From the NCBI GenBank assembly GCA_026874595.1, contig CM049318.1, positions 16,602,241-16,666,240 of the forward strand: a DNA stretch of 64,000 nt, given 5' to 3'. The DNA comes from Sipunculus nudus. Taxonomy: Eukaryota > Annelida > Sipuncula > Golfingiida > Sipunculidae. Made by a program: the position numbers and the translations under genes. Positions 21,621 through 32,555 of the stretch are shown here, in pieces. Each line of letters begins with the position of its first letter. The stretch's first letter is position 1. The notes under the pieces are model-generated. The model did not search any database and was not told where the DNA came from. It saw nothing but the letters and a program-made list of their open reading frames with translations.

Positions 21621-23828
21621 TGACTGGTTCCCTTCCTTATTACGTCTTTAGTATCTACGTTAACCTCTCTTAGACCATTTACTCCTTACATTCGGCAGTT
21701 GAACCCCTAGAGCAACCACAACGTGACTCTGACTTGAAAATCAGCTATACATTATTACCTTCACTCAGTAACTTTTCTGGTCACGTGATCTTATCAATAT
21801 TCATGAGGATCAGTTGCCGAAAAAGTCGTCCAGAAGTTTATTTGTCACCTTTTAATTTTAGATTTTACATTTTGTTACAATATACAAAATCAAAATTGTT
21901 AAAATATACATTTCATCACTCAGTTTAAGATCTGACGATTATTTTTTCCTTCTTGAAATTATGTTCTTGAAATCAAATGAAATAAAGATACTCTTAATGA
22001 AGTCAAGTGTAACCCCGAGTTAAGATGTATTAAAGTCCTCCAATATTTCTACCCTGATATATCCAAATCAACAGTTTTACCACATGACACTCAATCCGAA
22101 CCATTCCGAATGATTAAATTCATGTCTTTTCTGTTTTTGTTTCTCAACTCTTTCTGTTCTTTTTCATGATTAAGATAACACGGTTGTCTTTTTGTCGCGA
22201 GGGTTTCTAATTCGCGATGTTCAGGAATGAAAAAATATCACGAAAATAAAACCATCATGAATAAGAAGCCTATCATCGAGGGCAAGTCGAAAAACAAAAT
22301 ATCAATATTATACAAAAATAAACAATTTTGTATATTACCGTTTTTCTAAGACAGGTAGTATGATTGTACAGATCTTTCAAATTATCGGCCAACAATGAAT
22401 AATTTTTTCCAAATTTACGAGTTTGCGCAAAAATTACTATGTTTAATAAATTCATAAAATGACTGATATACTCTGTGTGGGTTATTTTATGGTCGTGAAA
22501 ATTAAAATATTTTTTTTATTAACATCCAACCTTCCTTTTTACCCAATCTTCTTTATATGTCTGTATTTCTTTTATACAACCGTCTCTTTTTTTCCAGTAT
22601 TGGCGTCCATGGTTACCATGCTCATGTAGGACATAACCATGTTCATGAAAGACACACATAATATTCATTTTCAATTGTTTGGTCATGATTATTGATATGA
22701 AACATTCAGGGGATAGCGACTAAGGACAGAAATAAAAAAGTGAAGTCAATGATGGAATGTCTGACACCGTTCGGCAGATTTTGGTCATTATTATTATTAT
22801 GTTTATAAATGAGCTATGCCCATGCTTTATCCCTAACAACTTGTACCAAGATGAATGTTAAATCAGTCAGATGTCTATAAAAAAATTCACAACAAAATTA
22901 AACCCTCGCGAAACAATTAAAAGGTGAAATCACGAAATGTTAACCTCGGAAATATGAAGCCATAAATGTAAGCTATTGATAGTCGATTCACACCGAAGGT
23001 ATTGATATACGAATATAGGGAAAACAAATGAATACATCTCACAAAGGTGTATGCATCAACACCACTAGAAATGACTGGTCACGCCACATACGCAGTTTCT
23101 CATTAAATCCCTGTTCCCATCAGCTGCATTAATAAAAAGCCTCAAACCTGAGACCCAGCACTTTAAATGCCTGAAGTCATTGACTCTGTCAGGAGATTCC
23201 AGCTGAGCCTTCTGTAAATCTCGATAACGTAGTACGATGTTATAGGAAAAGTGATACTATACATTGTTGTAGCGACAACAAGTGCTCGCAGGGAGCGCGA
23301 AATCAAGCAGTATCTGTTATGTACCACGGCCGACTTGATACGTGTTTACATGCATTCCTTACAGAGACCATAAGGCATCTGAAAAGCTCAGTCGTCCGTT
23401 CGTGGCACCGGTACATAAAAAGAGAACTTCCCGAAACCATGCACTAAAATCTCTTAAAAATCCACTGGAATGGGCTGAACGAGAATTGCTTTGCAAAAGT
23501 AGTTTTTCCTCCATGTTTTAAAATTAAAAAAAAAAAATCATGGGTAGCTTTCCATATTTGATATATAAAGGTGGGTAAAACGTTTGGGTATAGTCTGATA
23601 TAACTAACATGACATCCGACTTCACACTTGGCCTTCCCGGCCTCTCGGGCCTGTTCATTATGATTGCTTTTCTCAGCCTTCTGCTTGGGAGGATACAATC
23701 AAATTGTCCATAATGGTAACTATTATAAGGTTATTCATTCTTCATTTGCCTGCTGATGACCAGTAACCATTCACTCCTGTCTGAAGGCAGTGCCTACTTG
23801 TGGCAAAGACTTTTGCTTGGACTGCGGA

Positions 23829-23829
<1 letters not shown>
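21621..23829. other. Non-coding stretch, mostly AT-rich
   Basis: No supported exon. Short TCGCGA-containing segments at about 22190-22260 and 22890-22960 look like fragments of a dispersed repeat. A moderately GC-rich patch at about 23090-23420 with two CAGCTG E-boxes is the only other distinct block. Confidence 0.35.

Positions 23830-23889
<60 letters not shown>
23830..23889. repeat. (TA)n microsatellite
   Basis: About 60 bp of uninterrupted TA dinucleotides. Confidence 0.95.
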
Positions 23890-23892
<3 letters not shown>

Positions 23893-24225
23893 GGGTATAC
23901 TGCCATCAGTTTCGTTCATTATTTATTTGTTGTGGTCTGTGTACGTGCAAGAGTGGTATTATTTGTTAGCAGCGCGCCAAAAGCACCTGGGTTGTCACCT
24001 TTGACCCGATAATTAATTTCCGTCAATTTATGATTTGTCCGCAATATCAAGGTATAATTATATGTATGGTGTAGTAGTAAGCGTTATATTTAATATAGGT
24101 ATTACTATCCAGTGCTTATACGTTTTTGTGATACATTGGATGAACGTACTCAATTATTAGTAATATTGTTCATTTGCATATAAATAGTGTACCTGGTATT
24201 GCCGCCAAGTTTCCCGATTAACGTC

Positions 24226-24283
24226 ACTTGGCAGGCAACTATTGAACTGGAGAGTTCAATGTCTTGTGTTTTTCTCTTTCCAG
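24226..24283. repeat. Hairpin-bearing direct repeat, copy 1
   Basis: ACTTGGCAGGCAACT followed by ATTGAACTGGAGAGTTCAAT, a perfect 8-bp stem with a 4-nt GGAG loop, then a pyrimidine tract ending TCTCTTTCCAG. Copy 2 lies 524 bp downstream and is identical over the first 35 bp. Confidence 0.85.
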
Positions 24284-24334
24284 GTACGTAATTTTCAGTG
24301 TATTTCCTGAATTAGTGTGTCAATGTCATATTCA

Positions 24335-24575
24335 GTAGAGTAGGTCAGTCAATATATTGTCATAATAACGGTAATGTTATCATACACATACTATATAGCT
24401 AAATGTGGTCCAAAAGGTAAACTTAAGGTGACTATAAAACTATTCTATGGCCAAATGTAGTCGTCTGTAATATCGTATACTACTCATTAGAGTATGTCAG
24501 TCATTATATTTTCATAATAATGCTAATATCATCATAGTTATTATTACACGTTTATTTTGCTAAATGTGGTCAGAA
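24335..24575. repeat. Degenerate ~152-bp tandem duplication
   Basis: AGAGTAGGTCAGTCAATATA at about 24338 and AGAGTATGTCAGTCATTATA at about 24490 head two similar segments, each followed by TCATAATAA, GTTATCATA-like words and GCTAAATGTGGTC. This duplication sits between the two hairpin-bearing repeats. Confidence 0.65.
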
Positions 24576-24749
24576 AGTTTGGTTTATGAATGACCAAAGG
24601 TGGTCATACAGTAATAATGTTCTCAACGTGTAAACACATTGCAAGTGCCGCACATTGTGTTAGCGAATGTTAACTGTAAATTCTGAAAACTGTGTATATT
24701 CTGTGTACATTTCCTATTGTACATTTTCGCCGTTTTAATTGTATATATG

Positions 24750-24807
24750 ACTTGGCAGGCAACTATTGAACTGGAGAGTTCAATTTCATGTGTATTTCTC
24801 TTTCCAG
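24750..24807. repeat. Hairpin-bearing direct repeat, copy 2
   Basis: Second copy of the segment at 24226: the same ACTTGGCAGGCAACT and the same perfect hairpin at 24765-24784, then TATTTCTCTTTCCAG. Differences from copy 1 are confined to the loop-distal part before the pyrimidine tract. Confidence 0.85.
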
Positions 24808-24943
24808 CACATTAAATCTGTATAGCACATTCTGTGGTGTGCTTCGGATGCTGTTTGTGATTTAGACTGAGAGACGTGATCTGTATGTGCGGCCCACTAC
24901 CCCAGTAATTGTCCATAACCAAACCCGCTGTGACAACTACTGT

Positions 24944-24944
<1 letters not shown>

Positions 24945-24997
<53 letters not shown>
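24945..24997. repeat. (TA)n microsatellite
   Basis: About 52 bp of uninterrupted TA dinucleotides. Confidence 0.95.
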
Positions 24998-25000
<3 letters not shown>

Positions 25001-26441
25001 GTTTGAAATACGAATTCTTGAGATACGATGAAATCCCATATACAACAATGACATAGCTTATGGGAACACGAAAGTGCGGTGTGTTTTCATGGACGTGGAC
25101 GCAACAGAGCATGTTTTAAAATTCTCTTCAATTGATATAGCCAGATCACAAAAAGAAAGTTGGGGGTCAAAACATGCGCTCAACATAATATCGAGAACAC
25201 ATAACGTTTATCTGAGTTACGTTTACGTATGGCAGACGTAGCGTCGTAGGCCTCTGTACACCGTGCATAAACGACCGTTTACGTGTATATAAAACCGCAA
25301 ATATCTAAGGCTATATCATCGAGAAAAATAAAATAGAAATTAAAACGTATGCATTCATGCATGCACAGTATACTTATACGGGCTAAAGTTTGGAACCGCA
25401 ATTATCAATAAATAAATAAAAAAAACTTTAAAATACCACACATTTTATTTATACGATATCCATACCCTTAAACATGATAAGAATCCTGTTAGGGGTATTG
25501 TTCACTCAAGGACATTATCAGAGACATTGATAGCTCTCAGGGCCGACAGCACGGAGCCAACAGTGTCGTTACAGACTTACAAAACTAAAGTAATAACACC
25601 GTGTAGAGATATCACGTGACAACAGCCCAGAGATTGCCGAACGTGGGCGATAATCGATGCACCCATCAGTCCCAGCAGACATACCTAGCAGAGAATTATA
25701 CGCTCCCTAATTACCTCACTGTAATCCTCCGTGTGTTTTGATGAATGAGGTTTAATTGGTTTCATTAAATAGGTATATATTATATGTATTATTATTTGAT
25801 TACTACTGTGCAAGTGTCTATATTTCTTTTGTGTGTTTCGAAATCCCATGGCAGATTGACCGTGGATTGTTATTTCCCTCACGTTTTCTCTGTTTGTATG
25901 GTTTGATCTATGGTCGGGCAAAGGCCTGAAGCTTTATGGATATAAATTGTGGGTACTTTTGTCAGTCTCAAGTAATAAAACGGAGTTCCTTTACGGTTCT
26001 GTCTGCCAGACAGGGGACATTGCGAGGTCTTCAGTGTCCCAGAGAATCGCCCAGCTGCCTCGTAACGCAGAGATAAGGAAGTATAGGTTTTCTGTTTATG
26101 ACGTTAACGTGGCGGGGGCGCTGATCCCAAGGACGTGTAAGCAACTGACGAGTCACAGACAACGTGTCTTGTTTCGTATTGAGCCACGATCTACAATAGC
26201 TTGATATCACAGCCTAACACCCGATTGAACGAAGACCGAACTAGTAACAGAAGCAGTACGATGAAAATGATAATGATCAACATGCTACTGTAGTTATTAC
26301 TGGTAGTTATAAGAAGTTTGTGTTGTTATAAAGTGAGGACAGATTGAGTAATGGTTGTGATAATAGTCTATACGTGTAGTTCTAGTGCTAGCATTAATGG
26401 TTAATGGCATGGTGGAAGTAACTTTTATTGATGGTCAAAAT
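24998..26441. other. Non-coding, nothing firmly recognised
   Basis: Mixed-composition sequence. A TATATAAAA at about 25285 on the plus strand follows GTTTACGTG, but no exon with a donor could be placed after it. Short open frames (25685-25921 and 25947-26204) lack splice or family support. Confidence 0.35.
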
Positions 26442-26950
26442 GCGTGTGTAATTGGTGGTGATGACCGTAATGTTGATATCATGAAGGAGCGTGTGTAATT
26501 GGAAGTGATTGCTGTGATGCTGATATGATGGGGCGTGTGTATTGGTAGTGATGGCTGTGATATTGATATAACAGTGATTGTGTCATTGGTAGTGATGGCC
26601 GTGATGCTGATATGACGGAGCGTGTGTAATTGGAAGTGATTGTTGTGATATTGATATCACGAAGCGTGTGTAATTGATAGTGATGGCCGTGGTGTTGATA
26701 TCACGGAGCGTGTGTAATTGGTAGTGATGGCCGTGATGCTGATATGACGGAGCGTGAATAAATGCTAGTGATGGCTGTGGTGCTGATATCACGGAGCATG
26801 TGTTATTGTTAATGATGACTGTGATGTTTTTATCTCGGAGCGTGTGTAATTGGTAGTGATGGCTCTGATATTGATATCACGGAGCGTGTGTAATTGGTAG
26901 TGATGGCTGTGATATTGATATCACGGAGCGTGTGTAATTGGTAGTGAAGG
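26442..26950. repeat. 44-bp minisatellite
   Basis: About 11-12 units of 44 bp with the form GTGTGTAATTGGTAGTGATG, GCTGTGATATTGATATCACG and GAGC. Units vary mainly at CCGTGATGCTGATATGACGG versus CTGTGATATTGATATCACGG. Each unit holds the palindrome GATATC within TGATATCA. Minus-strand open frames (rich in His, Tyr and Ile) are by-products. Confidence 0.93.
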
Positions 26951-27729
26951 CCTTTGTTTTGTATAACTGGTGGTGTAATGTGTGGATGCCTCTGACTAGC
27001 TGGGTGTAAATGGTCATGGTGCAATCTTTCGGATGCAGTCCTGATTTAATTTATGTAAGGGTTGTTCTCATTCAAAAAGCAATTTCATAAAAGTAACATT
27101 CATCGAAACGTGACACGTATCTCGGTTCTGAAAAGATGCTTTACCGGAACTATAACAAGACTCCTGATTCTTCAATATTAATGTTCTGTCTTTGTCAACA
27201 TAAATCCCCTTGTACAAAGTGGCACGATAAATGCAACCCGGCGTCACACTGGGTAGTTTTGCTTTTGTTTGGTTTCGCCTCGGGTCTCCTTTAAATAACT
27301 ATGTCCACCTCTGAGAACATTGGAATTATCCCTGTCACAAATGTCGTACATTCAGCGACATGGCGCCACGGGAGCAATTTGTAAGTGTGACACGTAAGGT
27401 TTCTCCAGTCCGACGTGAAAGTCAATGCCAAGTTAGGTGGATTCAAAAACGACACGCTTTTAGGCTTGCTCCCATATGGCCTTTTTTTCAACTGACATGC
27501 ACTCTATAACTCTGTCAACGTCGGTTACTATTTTCGCTTGTAGATTGTTGCAGCCTTATATAGGTAATGTATAAATATTCTAACCATTAGACATGGAATT
27601 ATTGTGTCAATAAAAGGGAGAAAACCAATCAGTATCTCGGGTGTCTCATTTTTTTCAGACAAAATTTGTTATGATAAGCTCATTTAATAAATTCTAAGTT
27701 CAAATGTCTATAACCAATATAACTAGAGA
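26951..27729. other. Non-coding, nothing recognised
   Basis: Includes a GC-richer patch at about 27230-27490 with an open minus-strand frame of 66 residues that has no family resemblance. It could be a dispersed repeat. Confidence 0.35.
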
Positions 27730-28008
27730 CTCATGGGTCTCGACGCTCAGCTGAATTTGTCTATAAGGATGTTTTGAAAGAATTTTTTTTTTCAGAATGA
27801 CAGTCCTGTGACCTATGCCAATGACCTTGTGACCAATAAATTTTAGAACTTATTATTCTTGAACTTGCAGCATTTACAATATTGTAAAAATCTTTTACAA
27901 AGTGACCTTAACCTCTAATCAGGTAACCTTAAAATCTACAGATTTCCTCACTTTGGGCAAGTAAGCCATGTCTGAAAAATGAAAGTTCGGGATAAAAAGT
28001 TTGATTAA
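27730..28008. mobile_element. Left part of TGACC-type dispersed repeat, split by the foldback element
   Basis: Contains CTGTGACCTATGCCAATGAC, TTGTGACCAATAAATTTTAG and AGTGACCTTAACCTCTAATC, degenerate versions of the TGACCTTGACC core present at 29806-30605. The foldback element's left terminus at 28009 interrupts it; a GATTAA is repeated at both junctions. Confidence 0.55.
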
Positions 28009-28092
28009 TACGGTGGCTGATTTAGGACACAGAAAAAAAATAGTTATCTCGTGATCTCGAGATAACATCTCGAGAACTCGACATAGAATTTC

Positions 28093-28265
28093 GCAAAAAA
28101 AAAAATTTTAGGAAGCAAAAAAAAAAATGTTTAGGAAGCGAAAAAAAAAAATTTAGGAAGCATAAAATAAAATTTTATGAAGCAAAAAAAAAAATTTTAG
28201 GAAGCAAAAAAAAAATTTTAGGAGGCAAAAAAAAAAATTAGGAAGCAAAAAAAAAAAAAAAAATT
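28093..28265. repeat. Subterminal A-tract/TTTTAGGAAGC array, left arm
   Basis: About eight units, each an A run of 9-15 bases followed by TTTTAGGAAGC or a near variant. The inverse array lies at about 29501-29712. Confidence 0.9.
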
Positions 28266-29500
28266 TTGGAAGAAACCCCAGCTGGGAATGGGTTTTATAA
28301 AGCCACTTTGACGTATAAACATTTCATCTACAGGCTACTTGTATACAAGGCACTTGAGCAAGTGTTAACATACAGATAAAAACATGTAACCGAGTTATTG
28401 AAAGATCACTAGTTGATATTCGTTAGAGCATGTGAAGCAATTCAGTATTTGTCATTTACAGAAATCTGTAATCTCTGAATTGAAGCCAGATGTTTCTGCC
28501 GGACGTCTTTCTATTACGATCGGTGGCAATTTTTGCACCCCCCCCCCCCACCCGACCCATGTTATAAAAAAAAACGTGGATATAGACAAAGACATCGCCT
28601 TTACCCATGGCACTGGCTCATTTTTATGAAAGGTTAATAGATTATGTTTACCTAGATTATGTTTATGCTTACTTTCACTTCTTTAATATGTATATGCAGA
28701 GTTAGCCTGTATTACAAAGATTCTATAAATAAGTCAGGTGAATAGCGACTTTAAGACCAAAGCAGAGCATTTTGCTGAAGAAAAATCATGATGAGAGATG
28801 ATCGAAATTTTAAACCGTTTATTTATGAATATAAAACATTTATGAATTTAGGTTGATTTAATTAATCTGAGCTATAGTAAGAGCTATAGTGGATCAAGAC
28901 TTGGGCTTTAGGGGCTGAAGCAACGCCCCTCCCCGACCCCCCCCCCCCCAACGTACCTACCCGAAAACACAGTTATCAGTTTTAGCATATTTTAATTTAT
29001 GATGGTCTAATACATGTTCCATAAAACAACACACCATTTCAATAAACAAAATCTGAAAGAAATTGTACAAAAAGCGTGTTTCTATAAGAAGCTCATATTT
29101 GTTTGTATTCTTAAAATAATAAGGTACCCACAATGCATGCATGCAGACCTAAACATTTCAATTGAGTGATTTAACAGACATGGTAGAATGTTTCAGATTC
29201 TTTAGGCTTTGACATCTTCCTTACGGATATGAATAATTAAATATTGAATTTATATTGAACTTTTCTTCAACTCGCCTTATCTCAGGGGATATACAAACTT
29301 GATTGATTTTAAATTAATTATATTGTATTACCGTTCAGTTAAACACAGTATACATGGTCTTTGTTTTATAATTGCAATAGTAAGCACTCTTAACGTATAC
29401 TGTCCCCATAAAGTTGCTTTGTTTTATGTCAATTCAGCTTCGAATGGTTCGTACAAGTGTGACATTTTATCTGGAGATCTCGAAAGATAATTTTGTTTTT

Positions 29501-29712
29501 TGCTCCCTAAAATTTTTTTTCTCGTTTTTTTATTTTTTTTTGCTTCCTAAAAATTTTATTTTTTTGCTTCCTAAAATTTTTTTTTGGCTTTCTAAAGAAT
29601 TTTTTTCTGCTTCCTAAAATTTATTTTTTGCTTCCTAAAATTTTTTTTTTTGCTTCCTAAAATTATTTTTTCGCTTCCTAAAATTTTTTTTTTGCTTCCT
29701 CAACATTTTTTT
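29501..29712. repeat. Subterminal T-tract/GCTTCCTAAAA array, right arm
   Basis: About ten units of GCTTCCTAAAA plus a T run, the reverse complement of the left-arm array. Together the arms could fold into a long imperfect stem. Confidence 0.9.
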
Positions 29713-29805
29713 TGCGAAATTCTATGTCGAGATCTCGAGATGTTATCTCGAGATCTCGAGATAAATATTTTTTTTCTGTGTCCTAAATCAGCTACCGTAG
29801 ATTAA

Positions 29806-30605
29806 CAGTGCATCCACAATCTTTTTAAGGATGTGGCTACTATAACCTATAATCTCTGGACCCTGAAAATCAAAATGAATTTACTGAGTGATGGGTCATT
29901 ATTAAATCAAGTTTGAAGCCAATCTGTCTATCAAAAGCAGAATTATCATCCATAAACTAATTTGTGAATGGATGGGCCCTTTGACCTTGACTTTTGACCC
30001 TATGACCCCAAAATCGAACAGAATCCTTACCTATTGGCAGGAAAGCAATATCTTGAAGATGGAAGGTTTGCGAAGAAAAGTTTGGCTTCAAATGCATACG
30101 CACTTTTTTTTAAAGAAATGAGTCCTGTTACCTTGACCTTTGACCGTTGGACCCAAAAATCAACACGGTTCTTACTTTAGTGGTGAGCCATATATAAGTT
30201 AAGTTTGAACCCATTATGTCAAACTAAATTGGAATTATCATCTGGAAACTAATTTGTGAACAGATGGCCCATGTGACCTTGACCTTTGACCTTGTTACCC
30301 AAAATTCATTTATGCTCTCCACATACTGGCAAGTCAGCTAAATGCGCAAGATGGAAAGTTTGGGCTGAAAAGCTTGGCTTAAAATGCAGCCTTAATCTTT
30401 TTAAATAAGTGAGTCCTGTGACCTTGACCTTTGACCTCGTGACCCCAAAATCATATAGGTTCTTGCTTTAGTGATGGGCCATATGTAAGTCAAGTTGTAA
30501 TCCATGTGTCAAACCAACCTGGAGTTATCATCTGGAAACAAAGTTGTGTGATGGAAGGACAGACAGACAGACAGGGTGATTACTATAGGGCATCCTCTTG
30601 CGATT
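29806..30605 (+). mobile_element. Lophotrochozoan-type dispersed repeat with TGACCTTGACCTTTGACC cores
   Basis: Four cores related to TGACCTTGACCTTTGACC lie at about 29982, 30131, 30275 and 30418. Longer-range similarity has a period near 290 bp (for example GAAGATGGAAGGTTTG at 30056 and CAAGATGGAAAGTTTG at 30346, or ATGGGTCATTATTAAATCAA at 29892 and ATGGGCCATATGTAAGTCAA at 30475). It closes with ACAGACAGACAGACAGGGTG and ATTACTATAGGGCATCC. Such repeats are abundant in bivalves and other marine invertebrates. Each core contains TGACCTTTGACC, a DR1 arrangement of nuclear-receptor half-sites. Confidence 0.8.
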
Positions 30606-31383
30606 AATAAACACGCCAGGTTTTGGGACACTAGATGTAATCACAGCTGTGAAACTGACATGATTGTTGTCATTTTATAGTAAAAAAATAGAAAAAAAAA
30701 ATGTTGGTTAAAATAACAAAAATACAGGTGGCGCCACCACTTTTCGGGAACTGACAAAACTAGGCATGGTCAATATTCAAGGCTAGATTCATGACAATCC
30801 ATGCATTAAGTATCAAGATAATTGGGGTTTGTATCAATTTTTTTATTATTCCGGGGGGTACTTTCACGCCCCATAGCTCGTAGGATATAGGTCGCAGTGA
30901 CCTTATTTCAGGTTCCCAAGGAGATTTTTAAAAAAAAGCTAAAAAGGGACCAGTACACAAAGCATTTTCGCCGTAAATGTCGATATAAACATTCTTACTG
31001 CTTCTGTCAGGGCGGTTATTAGCAGTAAAGCCCATGTCTTTTGAGACCAAAATACAAAGTAACTAAAGTAAAATGCACTTTCAGTTGCAAATATGTTGCA
31101 GTTTTATTGAAAATAAGATACTTTTGCCATGGTTAAGGTTTTTAAAGTCACCCAATCCGTAAAATTATTGATAAAACTGTCTTTATCCGGAAAATACAAT
31201 CGTATCGTGTTCAAGCACCATTTATCTCCATATTTATGGGGAGGCGACGAAACAGTCTTCCAGTAACAGTGCATAAGGTTAAATCGCAGCAGGCGTATTA
31301 AAGAATCTGGCATTGAGTCCTGTATTGTACCTTCAAGATTTCATGTCTGCTTAATATTGTATCTATTATATCTTTGTGTTACT
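30606..31383. other. Non-coding, nothing recognised
   Basis: AT-rich. It contains one ACAGGTGGCGCCACC at about 30726, the same word that marks the 277-bp repeat at 58.6 kb, so a fragment of that repeat may be present. Confidence 0.4.
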
Positions 31384-31851
31384 TTAAAGGTGCCCAATCA
31401 CATATCTAACCTCTTTAAACTAAAACTAAATGTAATCCCTTTCAGCTTTAATAAAAAAATAGGCAAAAAATGTGGATATTACCGCACACAAGCTGCTTGT
31501 TTTGTTTTTAACTACGTGATTATAATATATGGAGGCCCGCAAAAAATAATCAAAACAAATCCAACAAGGGTATCTGGCAGCAAATCAGATAAGCCATAGC
31601 TTTGCAAATGGCGTTTTGCTTCAAGTGACCTTTCTACCTCTGCATATATGCAACCTACCCCCTTAGATTACATGTTTTTCCATTGGTCCACATTGCTGTG
31701 TTTACAAATATGTTGTAAACAAACAAGTTCACACTTCCTTCACGAAGGCCTTCTGAGAGTTTCTCACAACCAAAATTACTATAAGATCATTAATATATAC
31801 ACAGACATCACATAAATTCTTTTCGAAAGGTAGGTGAATGGACACCTTTAA
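31384..31851. mobile_element. MITE with TTAA-flanked terminal inverted repeats
   Basis: The left end is TTAA|AGGTGCCCAATCAC and the right end is GTGAATGGACACCT|TTAA. Allowing two mismatches the termini are inverted repeats of about 15 bp, and each is bounded by TTAA, the target-site pattern of piggyBac-type elements. It is 468 bp long with no transposase. The interior right half is related to 16688-16868. The 80-residue open frame inside has no recognisable family. Confidence 0.7.
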
Positions 31852-32396
31852 CCCTCCAGAATATTTCATCCATTTTTTTTGCTTATATAGAATCCAACTA
31901 ACCCCGGCAAAAACATATAACTCCCAGGTGGGGGTAAAATATAAATGTCATTATTCCATAAAAATGATATATGATTAAGAACTCTTAATTATTAAACCGA
32001 AGCCATGCATGACAAAGTACCAGCAAAATGTCATACCTCTAAGCTGATATAGAGCTGTCTAAGATGTGAGATATTTTTGAAATATTAAAATGGCAGTGAC
32101 AATTTACAACTGTAATTTTTTTTAAGATATGGGTGAGCTGATATACTTATCAATGTTTGTGATGTCAGTGAAATATGTTTTAATGAGGCACATGATTTAA
32201 ATATCATATAACAATACAAGGCAATTGAGTGGTAAAAGCTGAAACTCATGAACGTTATCTGTCATGTCTTACATAAACAGTCAACCAGCCTCCTTGGGTC
32301 CCTCTTTTTTACGAACTAAACAATCTTGGAATTGAAATAATACCTGCTTATTATCGAAAAAGAGTTCCGGATGTTGCGCCCTGCACGGTTTTCCTC
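31852..32396. other. Non-coding, nothing recognised
   Basis: AT-rich unique sequence without repeats or exon signals. Confidence 0.4.
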
Positions 32397-32421
32397 CGTA
32401 ACTTTACATGCGAAAGTTACG
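32397..32421. other. Perfect 9-bp inverted repeat (hairpin)
   Basis: CGTAACTTT and AAAGTTACG flank a 7-nt spacer (ACATGCG). No flanking features say what it does. Confidence 0.6.
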
Positions 32422-32476
32422 TATAAAGTCTACCAGAACTATCGTCACAGCTGTTTACATGTGCAAGGGTCCTTAA

Positions 32477-32555
32477 CACCGCCCCCCACCCCCCGCCCCC
32501 ACCCCTTCTCCCACCACTCCCCTTCTTATTTCTAAAATCCTGTCTCTACCCCTGG
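32477..32555 (-). mobile_element. hAT-like MITE fragment (poly-C plus CAGGGGTAGAGACAGG end)
   Basis: Minus strand: CAGGGGTAGAGACAGGATTT and AGAAATAAGAAGGGG, followed by a C/G-rich tract. It shares GATTTTAGAAAT with the end at 20656 and the CAGGG start with 19238. Related termini with similar poly-C interiors indicate one family. Confidence 0.5.

Larger units (their letters stand above)
28009..29799. mobile_element. Foldback-type transposable element with long inverted termini
   Basis: The left end starts TACGGTGGCTGATTTAGGAC and the right end is its inverse, finishing GTCCTAAATCAGCTACCGTA at 29799. The inverted termini extend about 100 bp through CACAG, an A tract, ATCTCGAGATAACATCTCGA and GACATAGAATTTCGC. 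They are followed on both sides by inverted arrays of ~20-bp units (A-run, TTTTAGGAAGC). The flanks share GATTAA (28003-28008 and 29800-29805), a likely 6-bp target duplication. The interior (about 28270-29490) holds a C run, short open frames with no transposase resemblance and unique AT-rich DNA, so the element is non-autonomous. Superfamily unassigned. Confidence 0.85.
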
